From the NCBI GenBank assembly GCA_028876365.1, contig JAGWRZ010000073.1, positions 1 through 34,308 of the forward strand: a stretch of DNA of 34,308 nt, in the 5' to 3' direction. The notes beneath the pieces were generated by a model. It ran no database searches and had not been told where the DNA came from. It saw only the letters and a program-made list of their open reading frames with translations. This document shows, one piece after another, positions 17,222 through 24,497 of this stretch. The position numbers and the translations under genes are program-made. The DNA is from Acidobacteriota bacterium. GTDB lineage: Bacteria; Actinomycetota; Thermoleophilia; Gaiellales; Gaiellaceae. The number at the start of each line of letters is the position of its first letter. Position 1 is the first letter of the stretch.

Positions 17222-18284
17222 GCTTACTGCGCCCGACCAGGGCGTGCTCTTCGCGGTTGATCCGTACCGCAAGCAGCGGGAGGATCCTCGGGAGCCACCT
17301 GTTGGGCGCCCGAAGTACCGGCACCAGCACTCCGCCGAGGAGCTCGCTCAGTTCGAGCGAACTCTGGCGGTGCTGCAGCAGATTCGGCCTGACCCGGATC
17401 GGCGTCTGTGTCCCGGCTGCTTCAAGTCGATCCCTCTGCAGGCGCGAACGTGCGGGCGGCGTTGGTGTGATGCGGTGAGGCCGACGTGGGGTCGGCGTGT
17501 TGGCGAGATCGTGCGGGCAGCGTTGGACGCGTATTGCGGGCTCCACGACGGCAACGGGCGGGTGCTGGCGACGGTGCTGACGTGCACCCACGAGCGGGGA
17601 TGGTGGGACACGGACCAGTGCGGTCACCCCTCCGATGGGTCGCGGTGTTCGGGTCCGGCCGGCTGTCGGGTGCGGCCGGAGATCGAGGAGCGGGAACGGC
17701 GGCTCTTCCCGGAACGGTCGCGGGCGGCGAAGAAGATGGCGCGCACCGAGGCGTTCCGGAAGATGCGAAAGGCCGGCTACAAGGTCAGCAAGGAACAGGC
17801 GAAGCGGCTCGGCGTCCTAATGTCGGTTATCGAGGACCAACAGCGCGGCGTCCCGCACGAGCACGTCGTCTGCCCGCACACAACGGCCCTTGAGATTGCC
17901 TTTACGCGGGCGTTCTTCGATGCTCTCCCCCGCGCCGCTCGCCATCACGGACTCGGCTACGTCGACCGCTACCAGCACGTCGTCGGGCGGCAAGGTCGAC
18001 ACGAGGCGCAGAAGTTTCACGGCTACCTCGGAAAGCTCGCCCGGTATCTCGCGAAGTCATCGTCGGCCGGCGAGTTCTTGCAGAAGCACCACGGCGAACG
18101 CGTCTACTACGTCGCACCGTGGCTCAGCAAGCTCTCCGGGGTGACGATGACGATTGCGCGGCTCTGTGGGCAGGTGTGGGCGGCAAGGCGCGGCTACTGC
18201 GATTTCCCAAAGATCCCGGAGCGGCTATTGCCCACGGTGGAGCGGCTCGTGGGGCCGTTGGTTGCGGCTCCCTCGGCTCCATGA
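17196..18284 (+). CDS. Putative HUH-type rolling-circle replication initiator (RepSA-like)
   Basis: CPGC...TCGRRWCD zinc-binding block; RVLATVLTCTH motif 1-like; SVIEDQQRGVPHEHVV (HxH motif 2-like, ~17852); GKLARYLAK Tyr-containing motif 3-like. Confidence 0.6.
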   Translation: MQAMIRRAELTAPDQGVLFAVDPYRKQREDPREPPVGRPKYRHQHSAEELAQFERTLAVLQQIRPDPDRRLCPGCFKSIPLQARTCGRRWCDAVRPTWGRRVGEIVRAALDAYCGLHDGNGRVLATVLTCTHERGWWDTDQCGHPSDGSRCSGPAGCRVRPEIEERERRLFPERSRAAKKMARTEAFRKMRKAGYKVSKEQAKRLGVLMSVIEDQQRGVPHEHVVCPHTTALEIAFTRAFFDALPRAARHHGLGYVDRYQHVVGRQGRHEAQKFHGYLGKLARYLAKSSSAGEFLQKHHGERVYYVAPWLSKLSGVTMTIARLCGQVWAARRGYCDFPKIPERLLPTVERLVGPLVAAPSAP

Positions 18285-18303
18285 GGCGGCGTCGGGGGGC
18301 ACA

Positions 18304-18334
18304 GGCGCCCATCTGCCGGCAGGCAGAGGGCGCC
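18304..18334. repeat. Strong inverted repeat downstream of rep (terminator or replication-origin candidate)
   Basis: GGCGCCC-A-TCTGCC-GGCA-GGCAGA-GGGCGCC: 13 paired positions, one bulge, 4-nt loop. Confidence 0.6.
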
Positions 18335-18374
18335 GGGGCCCCGAGGAGGCTCAGGCGCCGACTCCCGCGGCTCT

Positions 18375-18983
18375 ATGCATCGCCCAGTCGTGGTCCATCA
18401 TTTGCTCGTGGTCTCTTGGACCCGGATCGCGCTATCGCTCGGGATCGTCGCCGGCCTGGCCGGGGGCGGATCCGGCCCCGCGGTAGCGAGACACGCGGAT
18501 CCTCCGGTGTTTGTCCCGTGGTACCGCGTCGGGGACATTTCGCTCGGAGAAGCGAGCGCGAAGGTGGAAGCGGAGTATGGGGGCATAGGACACGGCTTCA
18601 AAGTGATTCAACGGTGGCCCGGAAGCGTGCAGGGGCAGTACGAGCTCCACGGCAGCGAGGTCCTGGTGACGTTCACCAACCGCGTTGTAAACGACATCGA
18701 CTTCGTAACGCCGTACTACCGCACGTCCAGCGGCCTCGGCATCGGCAGCACGATCCCGCTCGGTCCGTGTTATCCGGTGGCCGGCGGAGGGTGCGAACAT
18801 CGATGGCGCGGCTTCGTGTTCTATCCGCGCTGGAAAGACTCCCGCTGCAACTGCTGGGTCAAGGCCGGCGCTCTCGGCGGGCTGGCACCCACCCCGCGGA
18901 ACTTCCTGCACCCGTGGTTCTTCATCTTCACGAAGAACGGACGAGCGGAAGAGATCTACCTCTCACGGAGCTACACCGATTGA
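18375..18983 (+). CDS. Small secreted protein of unknown function, element cargo
   Basis: N-terminal hydrophobic signal (IALSLGIVAGLAGGG...AVARHA) followed by a soluble Cys-containing domain. Confidence 0.6.
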   Translation: MHRPVVVHHLLVVSWTRIALSLGIVAGLAGGGSGPAVARHADPPVFVPWYRVGDISLGEASAKVEAEYGGIGHGFKVIQRWPGSVQGQYELHGSEVLVTFTNRVVNDIDFVTPYYRTSSGLGIGSTIPLGPCYPVAGGGCEHRWRGFVFYPRWKDSRCNCWVKAGALGGLAPTPRNFLHPWFFIFTKNGRAEEIYLSRSYTD

Positions 18984-18993
18984 GGTTCTGCCT

Positions 18994-19458
18994 TTGAGAA
19001 TCCGTCGCCTTCTCATGCTGCAGGTGCTCGGGCTGGCTATCGGAGCCGCGTGGGTCGGGCTCGCCGTGGCAGAGGTACCGGGCAATGGGCCTCACGTCGC
19101 GGTTCGTCCGATTGGAGCGAACGTTCCGACACTGCGCGGCGCGGCGGCCTTAGCGACGCTCGTTGCGCTAGATCCGAAGAGCGGTGAGGCGGAGTTCCGC
19201 GTCGGCTGCGGCTGGTACTACAAGCCCAAGCGTCGCGTCCGGCTCGGACTCTGGAAGGTTCCGCTTCGTGGCGCGAGCTTCAACCTTGAGTCGTACCCCA
19301 ACGGGCCGGCGTCGGGGATCGCGCACTCAGTGTCGATCACGACGTGGGAAAGGCAGGTGCTCTTGCACGGCTGGTCCGGAACGCTCTGGTTCGGTCCCGG
19401 TCGCCCGTACATCTCAAACGGACCAACCACAGACATATGCGGCGGCGTGCTCGGCTGA
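18994..19458 (+). CDS. Small secreted protein of unknown function, element cargo
   Basis: TTG start 10 bp after the preceding stop; signal peptide MRIRRLLMLQVLGLAIGAAWVGLAVAE. Confidence 0.55.
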   Translation: MRIRRLLMLQVLGLAIGAAWVGLAVAEVPGNGPHVAVRPIGANVPTLRGAAALATLVALDPKSGEAEFRVGCGWYYKPKRRVRLGLWKVPLRGASFNLESYPNGPASGIAHSVSITTWERQVLLHGWSGTLWFGPGRPYISNGPTTDICGGVLG

Positions 19459-19590
19459 CTTGAAAGCCTTTTAGGCAGAGCGTTCACAAACCCCAGGTCC
19501 GATGCTTGACCTTGCAGGCCGACAGTTGACGGCGGGCGTTAGGACTCGCTAAGCGTCGGGATCGCGTGGATCCCACCAGTGAGTCGGTAG

Positions 19591-19788
19591 CTACTTGCCG
19601 GAGAGAGGGGCAACTTGGCGCGCGAAGCGGTCTAGCGGATCGTTCGCTACGGGCGGCCCTTCGCCAGCACCCTCGTCGCCGTTGTCGGGAATCCCGCCGT
19701 CGAGGTAGTCGAGCACGGGATCAGGCTCCGGGTAATAGAGGCGCCGGAACTCGTCAACGGAATGCACTGTTTGAGCTTTAGTGGCCAT
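19591..19788 (-). CDS. 65-aa acidic protein of unknown function, downstream partner of the Ntn-hydrolase-like gene
   Basis: MATKAQTVHSVDEFRRLYYPEPDPVLDYLDGGIPDNGDEGAGEGPPVANDPLDRFARQVAPLSGK; GAGGAG ribosome-binding site; starts 16 nt after the upstream stop. Confidence 0.65.
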   Translation of the reverse strand: MATKAQTVHSVDEFRRLYYPEPDPVLDYLDGGIPDNGDEGAGEGPPVANDPLDRFARQVAPLSGK

Positions 19789-19804
19789 TGGTGCTCCTCA
19801 TAGT

Positions 19805-21103
19805 CTAGGCGAAATACTTGGCCAGGACGCGTGGGTTTTGATCGAGCGCATAGTAATTCTTCCGCTTGATCCAGATGAATCCGTCGCCCTTCGAGATGAC
19901 GGCGACGTCTACGGGGCCGCCGACGGTCTCGACACTCATTGAGACCTTCTGTCGGAACGAGGTGAGGTTCACGAGCGTTTCGGCCATCACGGCGAGGTCC
20001 TCGATGGGCAGCGCGGACACCACGTTTACAACGGGAGCGACGAACTGATCGGTTCGAAACTGTCCGAGCTCGACTAGCGTCTGCTCGTAAAGCTCGAGCG
20101 TAGCGTTGAAGAGGTCGTCCTTCAACTTCTTGCGACGCGCAGCGGAAAGCGTGGAAGGGGCGACGCTGTCGAGCACTTCCTGCGGCAGTTCGACTACCCG
20201 ATGGTGGAGGATCTCCTCGATCTTGTTGCGATACCTTGGCTGGACGCCTTCCATGAATGCGTACACGTCGTCGCCTTGAGCAAAGGCACGCACCGAGGCT
20301 GTGTTGTCGCGTGTGATGCGGGTTGGGTCGCCTTCCAGGAGAACGAGGTAGTTGAGCGCGAATCCTTCAATCCGGAGTTGGTGCAGGGTCGGGAACATGT
20401 CGTCTTCCCCGAACCCTGTGACGACGATGCCCGAGTGGCCATCCATCAGCCACTCGCGTTCGAATAGGAGATGACCGATGGTGGTGAGGCGGCGGGATTG
20501 CGCGGGCGTCAGGGGCATCTTCTGAAAGACCCGCTGCTTCGCCTGACGCATCTCAGTGCGGTATTCCGCGCTGAACCTCCGTCGGAAGTCCCGAGGTAGC
20601 CGCTTAAGGCGCGGTTGGCGGTTGAGGCCGTTCTGCCAGGCGTCGAGAACTTCCGTTATCACCTTTCGCTGCTCAGCCGGCGTCAGTTGTGTCTTCGGGG
20701 AGTTGGCGAGGGCCTCCTTTACTGATCCCTCGATGTCGCCGCGTAAGTCGAGGTATTCGAGGACGAGCTTGGCGTAGACATAGATGTGCTGCTCCCGGGG
20801 TGGATAGAGGGTCCGCTGGGCTCTCAGATAACGCAGGAAGGTGGTGCGGTAGTCAGCCAGCGTCGAATGTGGTGTCGTTGGGAGTGACTGCGCGAATCCC
20901 TTGATGATCGTCTCCCAGGGGAGGCGATGCAGTGACGTCGACCCGTACATCATCAGTGCGACCGAATGGGGGGCGGGCATGGCAAAGATCTTCGTGACCG
21001 TGGGCCACGCTTTCCGGCTCCCACGCGCCGTCGTGACAGTGACGGCGGAATCCGCGGCGAGCGCGACCGCCTGGCGATTCATGACGGTGACTTCTGCTGT
21101 CAT
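19805..21103 (-). CDS. Proteasome-fold Ntn-hydrolase-like protein with long C-terminal extension
   Basis: M-TAEVTVMNRQAVALAADSAVTV...TVTKIFAMPAPHSVALMMYGSTSLHRLPWETIIKGF. Thr immediately after Met, Asp at mature position 17, Lys before the IFAM strand, as in proteasome beta/HslV. Confidence 0.7.
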   Translation of the reverse strand: MTAEVTVMNRQAVALAADSAVTVTTARGSRKAWPTVTKIFAMPAPHSVALMMYGSTSLHRLPWETIIKGFAQSLPTTPHSTLADYRTTFLRYLRAQRTLYPPREQHIYVYAKLVLEYLDLRGDIEGSVKEALANSPKTQLTPAEQRKVITEVLDAWQNGLNRQPRLKRLPRDFRRRFSAEYRTEMRQAKQRVFQKMPLTPAQSRRLTTIGHLLFEREWLMDGHSGIVVTGFGEDDMFPTLHQLRIEGFALNYLVLLEGDPTRITRDNTASVRAFAQGDDVYAFMEGVQPRYRNKIEEILHHRVVELPQEVLDSVAPSTLSAARRKKLKDDLFNATLELYEQTLVELGQFRTDQFVAPVVNVVSALPIEDLAVMAETLVNLTSFRQKVSMSVETVGGPVDVAVISKGDGFIWIKRKNYYALDQNPRVLAKYFA

Positions 21104-21109
21104 GGACGG

Positions 21110-21138
21110 AATGTCGGGGGTTCGTCAACGGAAGTCAA
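21110..21138 (-). promoter_or_regulatory. Sigma70-like promoter of the Ntn-hydrolase operon, predicted leaderless
   Basis: TTGACT-(17 nt)-GACATT-(6 nt)-ATG on the minus strand. Confidence 0.55.
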
Positions 21139-21225
21139 GGAGGCGCCTGGGCTGTGCGACCACGCCTTCCTGCCTTTGGGGCGGGGATTACCAGGCTGCC
21201 ACCGCCGGGCGGAGCTAGCGGATCC

Positions 21226-21552
21226 ATGCGGGCGCGGATCGTTAGTTATGAGGGCCTTGGCTTGGTGGTGAAGAAGAGTCTGGGGCATCGGTTCACGATC
21301 GCATATGGCGAGATCCTGACCGTCGAGCGGCTGCCCTCAGTATGGGGTCTCCGGTTGCATACGCGGACGACCGGCGGGGTGCGCATCCCGTGTCGTGGCG
21401 AGACGCGGCTCACGATTGAGACGGAGCTCAGACGTAGGGGTGTACGGGTCGTAGATGAGTACGGAGCGATCATCGCACCAACGCTCGCCGAGTTTGAAGA
21501 AGAACTAGCGCGAGCGCCCGATTCTGTGGGACAATCGTCCGACGATGCCTGA
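21226..21552 (+). CDS. Small protein of unknown function, possibly PH-like
   Basis: MRARIVSYEGLGLVVKKSLGHRFTIAYGEILTVERLPSVWGLRLHTRTTGGVRIPCRGE; 8-bp overlap with the downstream HTH gene. Confidence 0.6.
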   Translation: MRARIVSYEGLGLVVKKSLGHRFTIAYGEILTVERLPSVWGLRLHTRTTGGVRIPCRGETRLTIETELRRRGVRVVDEYGAIIAPTLAEFEEELARAPDSVGQSSDDA

Positions 21553-21823
21553 AGCGAACCGCGAGGCCGGCGATCCAAAGCTGATCGCCTTGTTCGACAA
21601 GTATGGAGGTCGGCTCGTTTCCCCCGGCGGGGCTGCTGGCCTTCTCGGTCTTTCGCGCCAGACAATCCATACGCTCTGTAAGCGAGGGGAGCTCCGAGCC
21701 TTTCGGAGTGATGAAGAAGAGCGCGGTGGTCCGCACTGGGTCTACATCCCGCTGGACGACATCTACTCCTACGGGGACAAGGTCGGCCGGCCGGTTCGCG
21801 GGCGACGTCAGCGCAGCGCTTGA
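21545..21823 (+). CDS. Helix-turn-helix excisionase-like protein
   Basis: LVSPGGAAGLLGLSRQTIHTLCKRGELRAFRSDEEERGGPHWVYIPLDDIYSYG (MerR/Xis-type HTH) directly upstream of the integrase. Confidence 0.75.
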   Translation: MPEANREAGDPKLIALFDKYGGRLVSPGGAAGLLGLSRQTIHTLCKRGELRAFRSDEEERGGPHWVYIPLDDIYSYGDKVGRPVRGRRQRSA

Positions 21824-21856
21824 CGCTGTCAGACAATCGTACTACGCTTTCTCAGC

Positions 21857-22882
21857 ATGAGAATCGAGAGGGCGATCGACGCGTATCTTGATTGGCGGCG
21901 GCTTGAACGGGACGCTACTCCGCGTTCGATCGACTCGTATCGGCGGATTCTTTGGAAGCTCGCGGAGGACTACCCCGAGGCTGAGCTTGGCAGGCTGACG
22001 ACGGCGGACCTCCGGTCGTTCCTTAAGCGCTGGGAGAGCATGAGCTCGGCGACCCGGGCGAACGTCGTGTCGGTTCTGCATTCGTTCTTCGACTGGGCCA
22101 ACGTCGAGGACGTGATCGATTCGGATCCGTCCGCGAAGATCCGTCGGCCGAGAAAGCGACGGCCCGACGTGTACCGGCCGAGCCTCGCAGAGCTCGAACT
22201 GCTTCGCGCGGCAGCTCTCCCTCACGAACGTCCGGCAATCGTTCTCATGGAGGGCGCCGGTTTGCGAAGCGCCGAGGTTCGCTCGTGTCGGTGGGCTGAC
22301 TTCGACATGGTGCGCGGGCGGCTGCGCGTGTTTCGGAAAGGCCAGCATTGGTTCTACCTCCCGCTCGCGCCCGACGTCATCGCCGAACTGCGGGAATCCT
22401 TCAAACGACTACGGCCCGAGCTTGACGACCACGTGTTCGCGGTCGAGGTCGAGCAGTGGGTCTCGCAGTACGAGCGTGTGCGCCGACTGAAGAATCCGAA
22501 AGAGCCAGCGAGCTCGCAGGCGCTCTGGCGCATGGTCGCGCGCGTCTGTCGGCGCGCCGGCGTGCGCGAGCTCCATCCGCATCAGCTCCGCCACGGCTTC
22601 GCGAATCGGTTCCTCCGAGAGAGCGGCCGGGACGTCGCGGCGCTGCGCTCGCTTCTCGGTCACTCACGGATCGATACGACGCAGCTCTACACGGATGAGA
22701 TCGAGCTAGACGAGCTCGCGCGTTCATTGGCGGAGGCGCTTCGTCTGCGAGAGTTGCAAGCGTCGTCCGAGTGGACAACGCTCGATGAGGCAACCCTCAA
22801 GTACCCTCGAAACCGAGGAATGGAGGCGGCGGGAATCGAACCCGCGTCCGCAGCCGCACCGGCTGAGCATCTACAAGCGTAG
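21857..22882 (+). CDS. Tyrosine recombinase / phage-type integrase
   Basis: SAM-like N-terminal domain; catalytic R (GAGLRSAEVRSCRW), HPHQLRHGFANRFL, LLGHSRIDTTQLYT. The last ~20 codons are antisense to the ssrA 3' end. Confidence 0.93.
   Translation: MRIERAIDAYLDWRRLERDATPRSIDSYRRILWKLAEDYPEAELGRLTTADLRSFLKRWESMSSATRANVVSVLHSFFDWANVEDVIDSDPSAKIRRPRKRRPDVYRPSLAELELLRAAALPHERPAIVLMEGAGLRSAEVRSCRWADFDMVRGRLRVFRKGQHWFYLPLAPDVIAELRESFKRLRPELDDHVFAVEVEQWVSQYERVRRLKNPKEPASSQALWRMVARVCRRAGVRELHPHQLRHGFANRFLRESGRDVAALRSLLGHSRIDTTQLYTDEIELDELARSLAEALRLRELQASSEWTTLDEATLKYPRNRGMEAAGIEPASAAAPAEHLQA
22821..22849. repeat. Attachment-site repeat (ssrA-proximal end), functional ssrA 3' end
   Basis: TGGAGGCGGCGGGAATCGAACCCGCGTCC; restores a full GCGGG/CCCGC T-stem in tmRNA. 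Confidence 0.88.
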
Positions 22883-23184
22883 GCGGCACTTGGATCTCGC
22901 CCGACGGCCGGAGTGCGCCGTCCTACCGCCGGGCCAGCCATCCTTTCGTGTCGCGCTCCGGGCGATTGGCTCTCCCTCGGCGCCGAGCCCGTTCGTTGGC
23001 GCCGTCCCGAGTCACGGGCCCAACTCGGAAGGGCGTCGCCTTCTAGCTCTTACGAACTAGGCAGCGAGTGCGAGATCACGAGGATTCGCATTTGATTGGT
23101 GCCGGTGGATTAACGAGGCCAACCGGCGACCTCGGCTTGCAGCTCATCCGGATGGATCGACCACGTCGAAACCAGGTCGCCCCC
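22821..23184 (-). ncRNA. ssrA: Transfer-messenger RNA (tmRNA)
   Basis: 5' GGGGGCGACCTGGTTTCGAC... and 3' ...GGACGCGGGTTCGATTCCCGCCGCCTCCA; acceptor GGGGGCG pairs with CGCCTCC; internal tag frame GCG AAT CCT CGT GAT CTC GCA CTC GCT GCC TAG (23089-23057) = ANPRDLALAA*. Confidence 0.95.
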
Positions 23185-23222
23185 GTATGTCACGTCTCCC
23201 CCATTGTAGCTAGGGTGCCGCG

Positions 23223-23600
23223 ATGCCACTCGAGCGCCCGATCGTCGAGAAGCCGGAGGGGGACATCCCGTTCGAGCTCGGCACCGAAGACGTCGTCGTC
23301 GGCGACGGCGACGAAGCGACCTCCGGACGCAAGGTCACGGTGCACTACGTCGGCGTCGCGTTCCGCACCGGCGAGGAGTTCGACGCATCGTGGAACCGCG
23401 GCGAGCCGTTCCGCTTCGCGCTCGGCAAGGGCCAGGTGATACCCGGCTGGGATCAGGGCGTCGCGGGCATGCGCGTCGGCGGCCGCCGCATCCTCACGAT
23501 CCCATCCGCACTCGCCTATGGCGCCCGCGGCGCGGGCAACGGCGTCATCGCGCCGCACGAGCCGCTCGTCTTCGTCGTCGACCTGCTCGCGGTCGACTAG
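23223..23600 (+). CDS. FKBP-type peptidyl-prolyl cis-trans isomerase
   Basis: VTVHYVGVAFRTGEEFDASWNRGEPFRFALGKGQVIPGWDQGVAGMRVGGRRILTIPSALAYG. Confidence 0.95.
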   Translation: MPLERPIVEKPEGDIPFELGTEDVVVGDGDEATSGRKVTVHYVGVAFRTGEEFDASWNRGEPFRFALGKGQVIPGWDQGVAGMRVGGRRILTIPSALAYGARGAGNGVIAPHEPLVFVVDLLAVD

Positions 23601-24061
23601 CGCCTCCGCCCGAGCTCGCGCTCGATCTGCCGCTTCGCATCGCGCTCGGCGATGCCGCGCCGCTTGTCGTGCAGCTCCTTCCCGCGCGCGACCGCGAGCT
23701 CGACCTTCACCCGGCCGTCCTTGAAGTACATCCGCGTCGGAACGAGCGTCACGCCCTTCTCGCGCACCTGGCCGTACAGGCGGTCGATCTCGCGCCGGTG
23801 GAGGAGGAGCTTCCGCGGACGATCGGGATCGTGGTTCGCACGATTCCCTTGCAGGTATTCGGCGATGTGCACGCCGACGAGCCACGCCTCGTTCTCGCTC
23901 ACCTCGCCGTACGCCCGCTGGAGCGAGGTCTTCCCCTCGCGGAGCGACTTCACCTCGGTGCCCGTCAATACGACGCCCGCCTCGACCCGGTCGCCGAGGT
24001 GGTAGTCGTGACGCGCACGCCGGTTGTCCGCGATCAGCTTCTCTCCCTGCTGCCTCCCCAT
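23597..24061 (-). CDS. smpB: SsrA-binding protein SmpB
   Basis: LIADNRRARHDYHLGDRVEAGVVLTGTEVKSLREGKTSLQRAYGEV...EAWLVGVHIAEY...RKLLLHRREIDRL; adjacent to ssrA. Confidence 0.97.
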   Translation of the reverse strand: MGRQQGEKLIADNRRARHDYHLGDRVEAGVVLTGTEVKSLREGKTSLQRAYGEVSENEAWLVGVHIAEYLQGNRANHDPDRPRKLLLHRREIDRLYGQVREKGVTLVPTRMYFKDGRVKVELAVARGKELHDKRRGIAERDAKRQIERELGRRR

Positions 24062-24086
24062 CGAGGGCAAGTGTAGGCTCGGCCCG

Positions 24087-24497
24087 GTGGAGCTCACGCT
24101 CGCGCACCTCCGGGAATCGGGATCGGCAGGGCTGCCGGGCCTGCTCGGCATCGACGTCTACGAGGTGGGCGACAGCATCGCGCGCGCGCGTCTCGAGCTC
24201 GGCGGCCGCCACCGGGCGCCGAACGGGTACCTGCACGCGGGGACGGTCGTGTCGCTCGCCGATTCCGCCTGCGGCTACGGCTGCATCCTCAACCTTCCCG
24301 ACGGCGCGACGGGCTTCACGACGATCGAGCTGAAGACGAACTTCCTCCGCAGCGTCCAGAGCGGGACGATCGAGTGCGAGGCCCAGCTCGTCCACGGGGG
24401 CCGTACGACGCAGATCTGGGATGCCACCGTCGCCGACGCGGCCGGCCGGCGGATGGCGCTCTTCCGCTGCACTCAGCTCCTCTTGCGCGAGCGGTAG
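24087..24497 (+). CDS. PaaI-family (hotdog) thioesterase
   Basis: GRHRAPNGYLHAGTVVSLADSACGYGCILNLPDGATGFTTIELKTNFLRSV; GTG start at 24087. Confidence 0.83.
   Translation: MELTLAHLRESGSAGLPGLLGIDVYEVGDSIARARLELGGRHRAPNGYLHAGTVVSLADSACGYGCILNLPDGATGFTTIELKTNFLRSVQSGTIECEAQLVHGGRTTQIWDATVADAAGRRMALFRCTQLLLRER

Larger units (their letters stand above)
17013..22849. mobile_element. ssrA-integrated genomic island (tyrosine-recombinase integrative element with Rep)
   Basis: 29-bp direct repeat of the ssrA 3' end at both boundaries; integrase and HTH excisionase-like gene at the ssrA-proximal end; Rep-like gene at the distal end. Confidence 0.88.

Noticed and set aside
19591-19788. Pup-like protein modifier for the proteasome-like gene
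   Set aside because: Small and acidic but ends LSGK, not GGE/GGQ, and has no Pup-like coiled-coil pattern; homology not supported.
17013-22849. Prophage, inovirus or CRISPR array in the island
   Set aside because: No capsid, portal, terminase or Zot-like ATPase genes, and no regularly spaced repeats, were seen.
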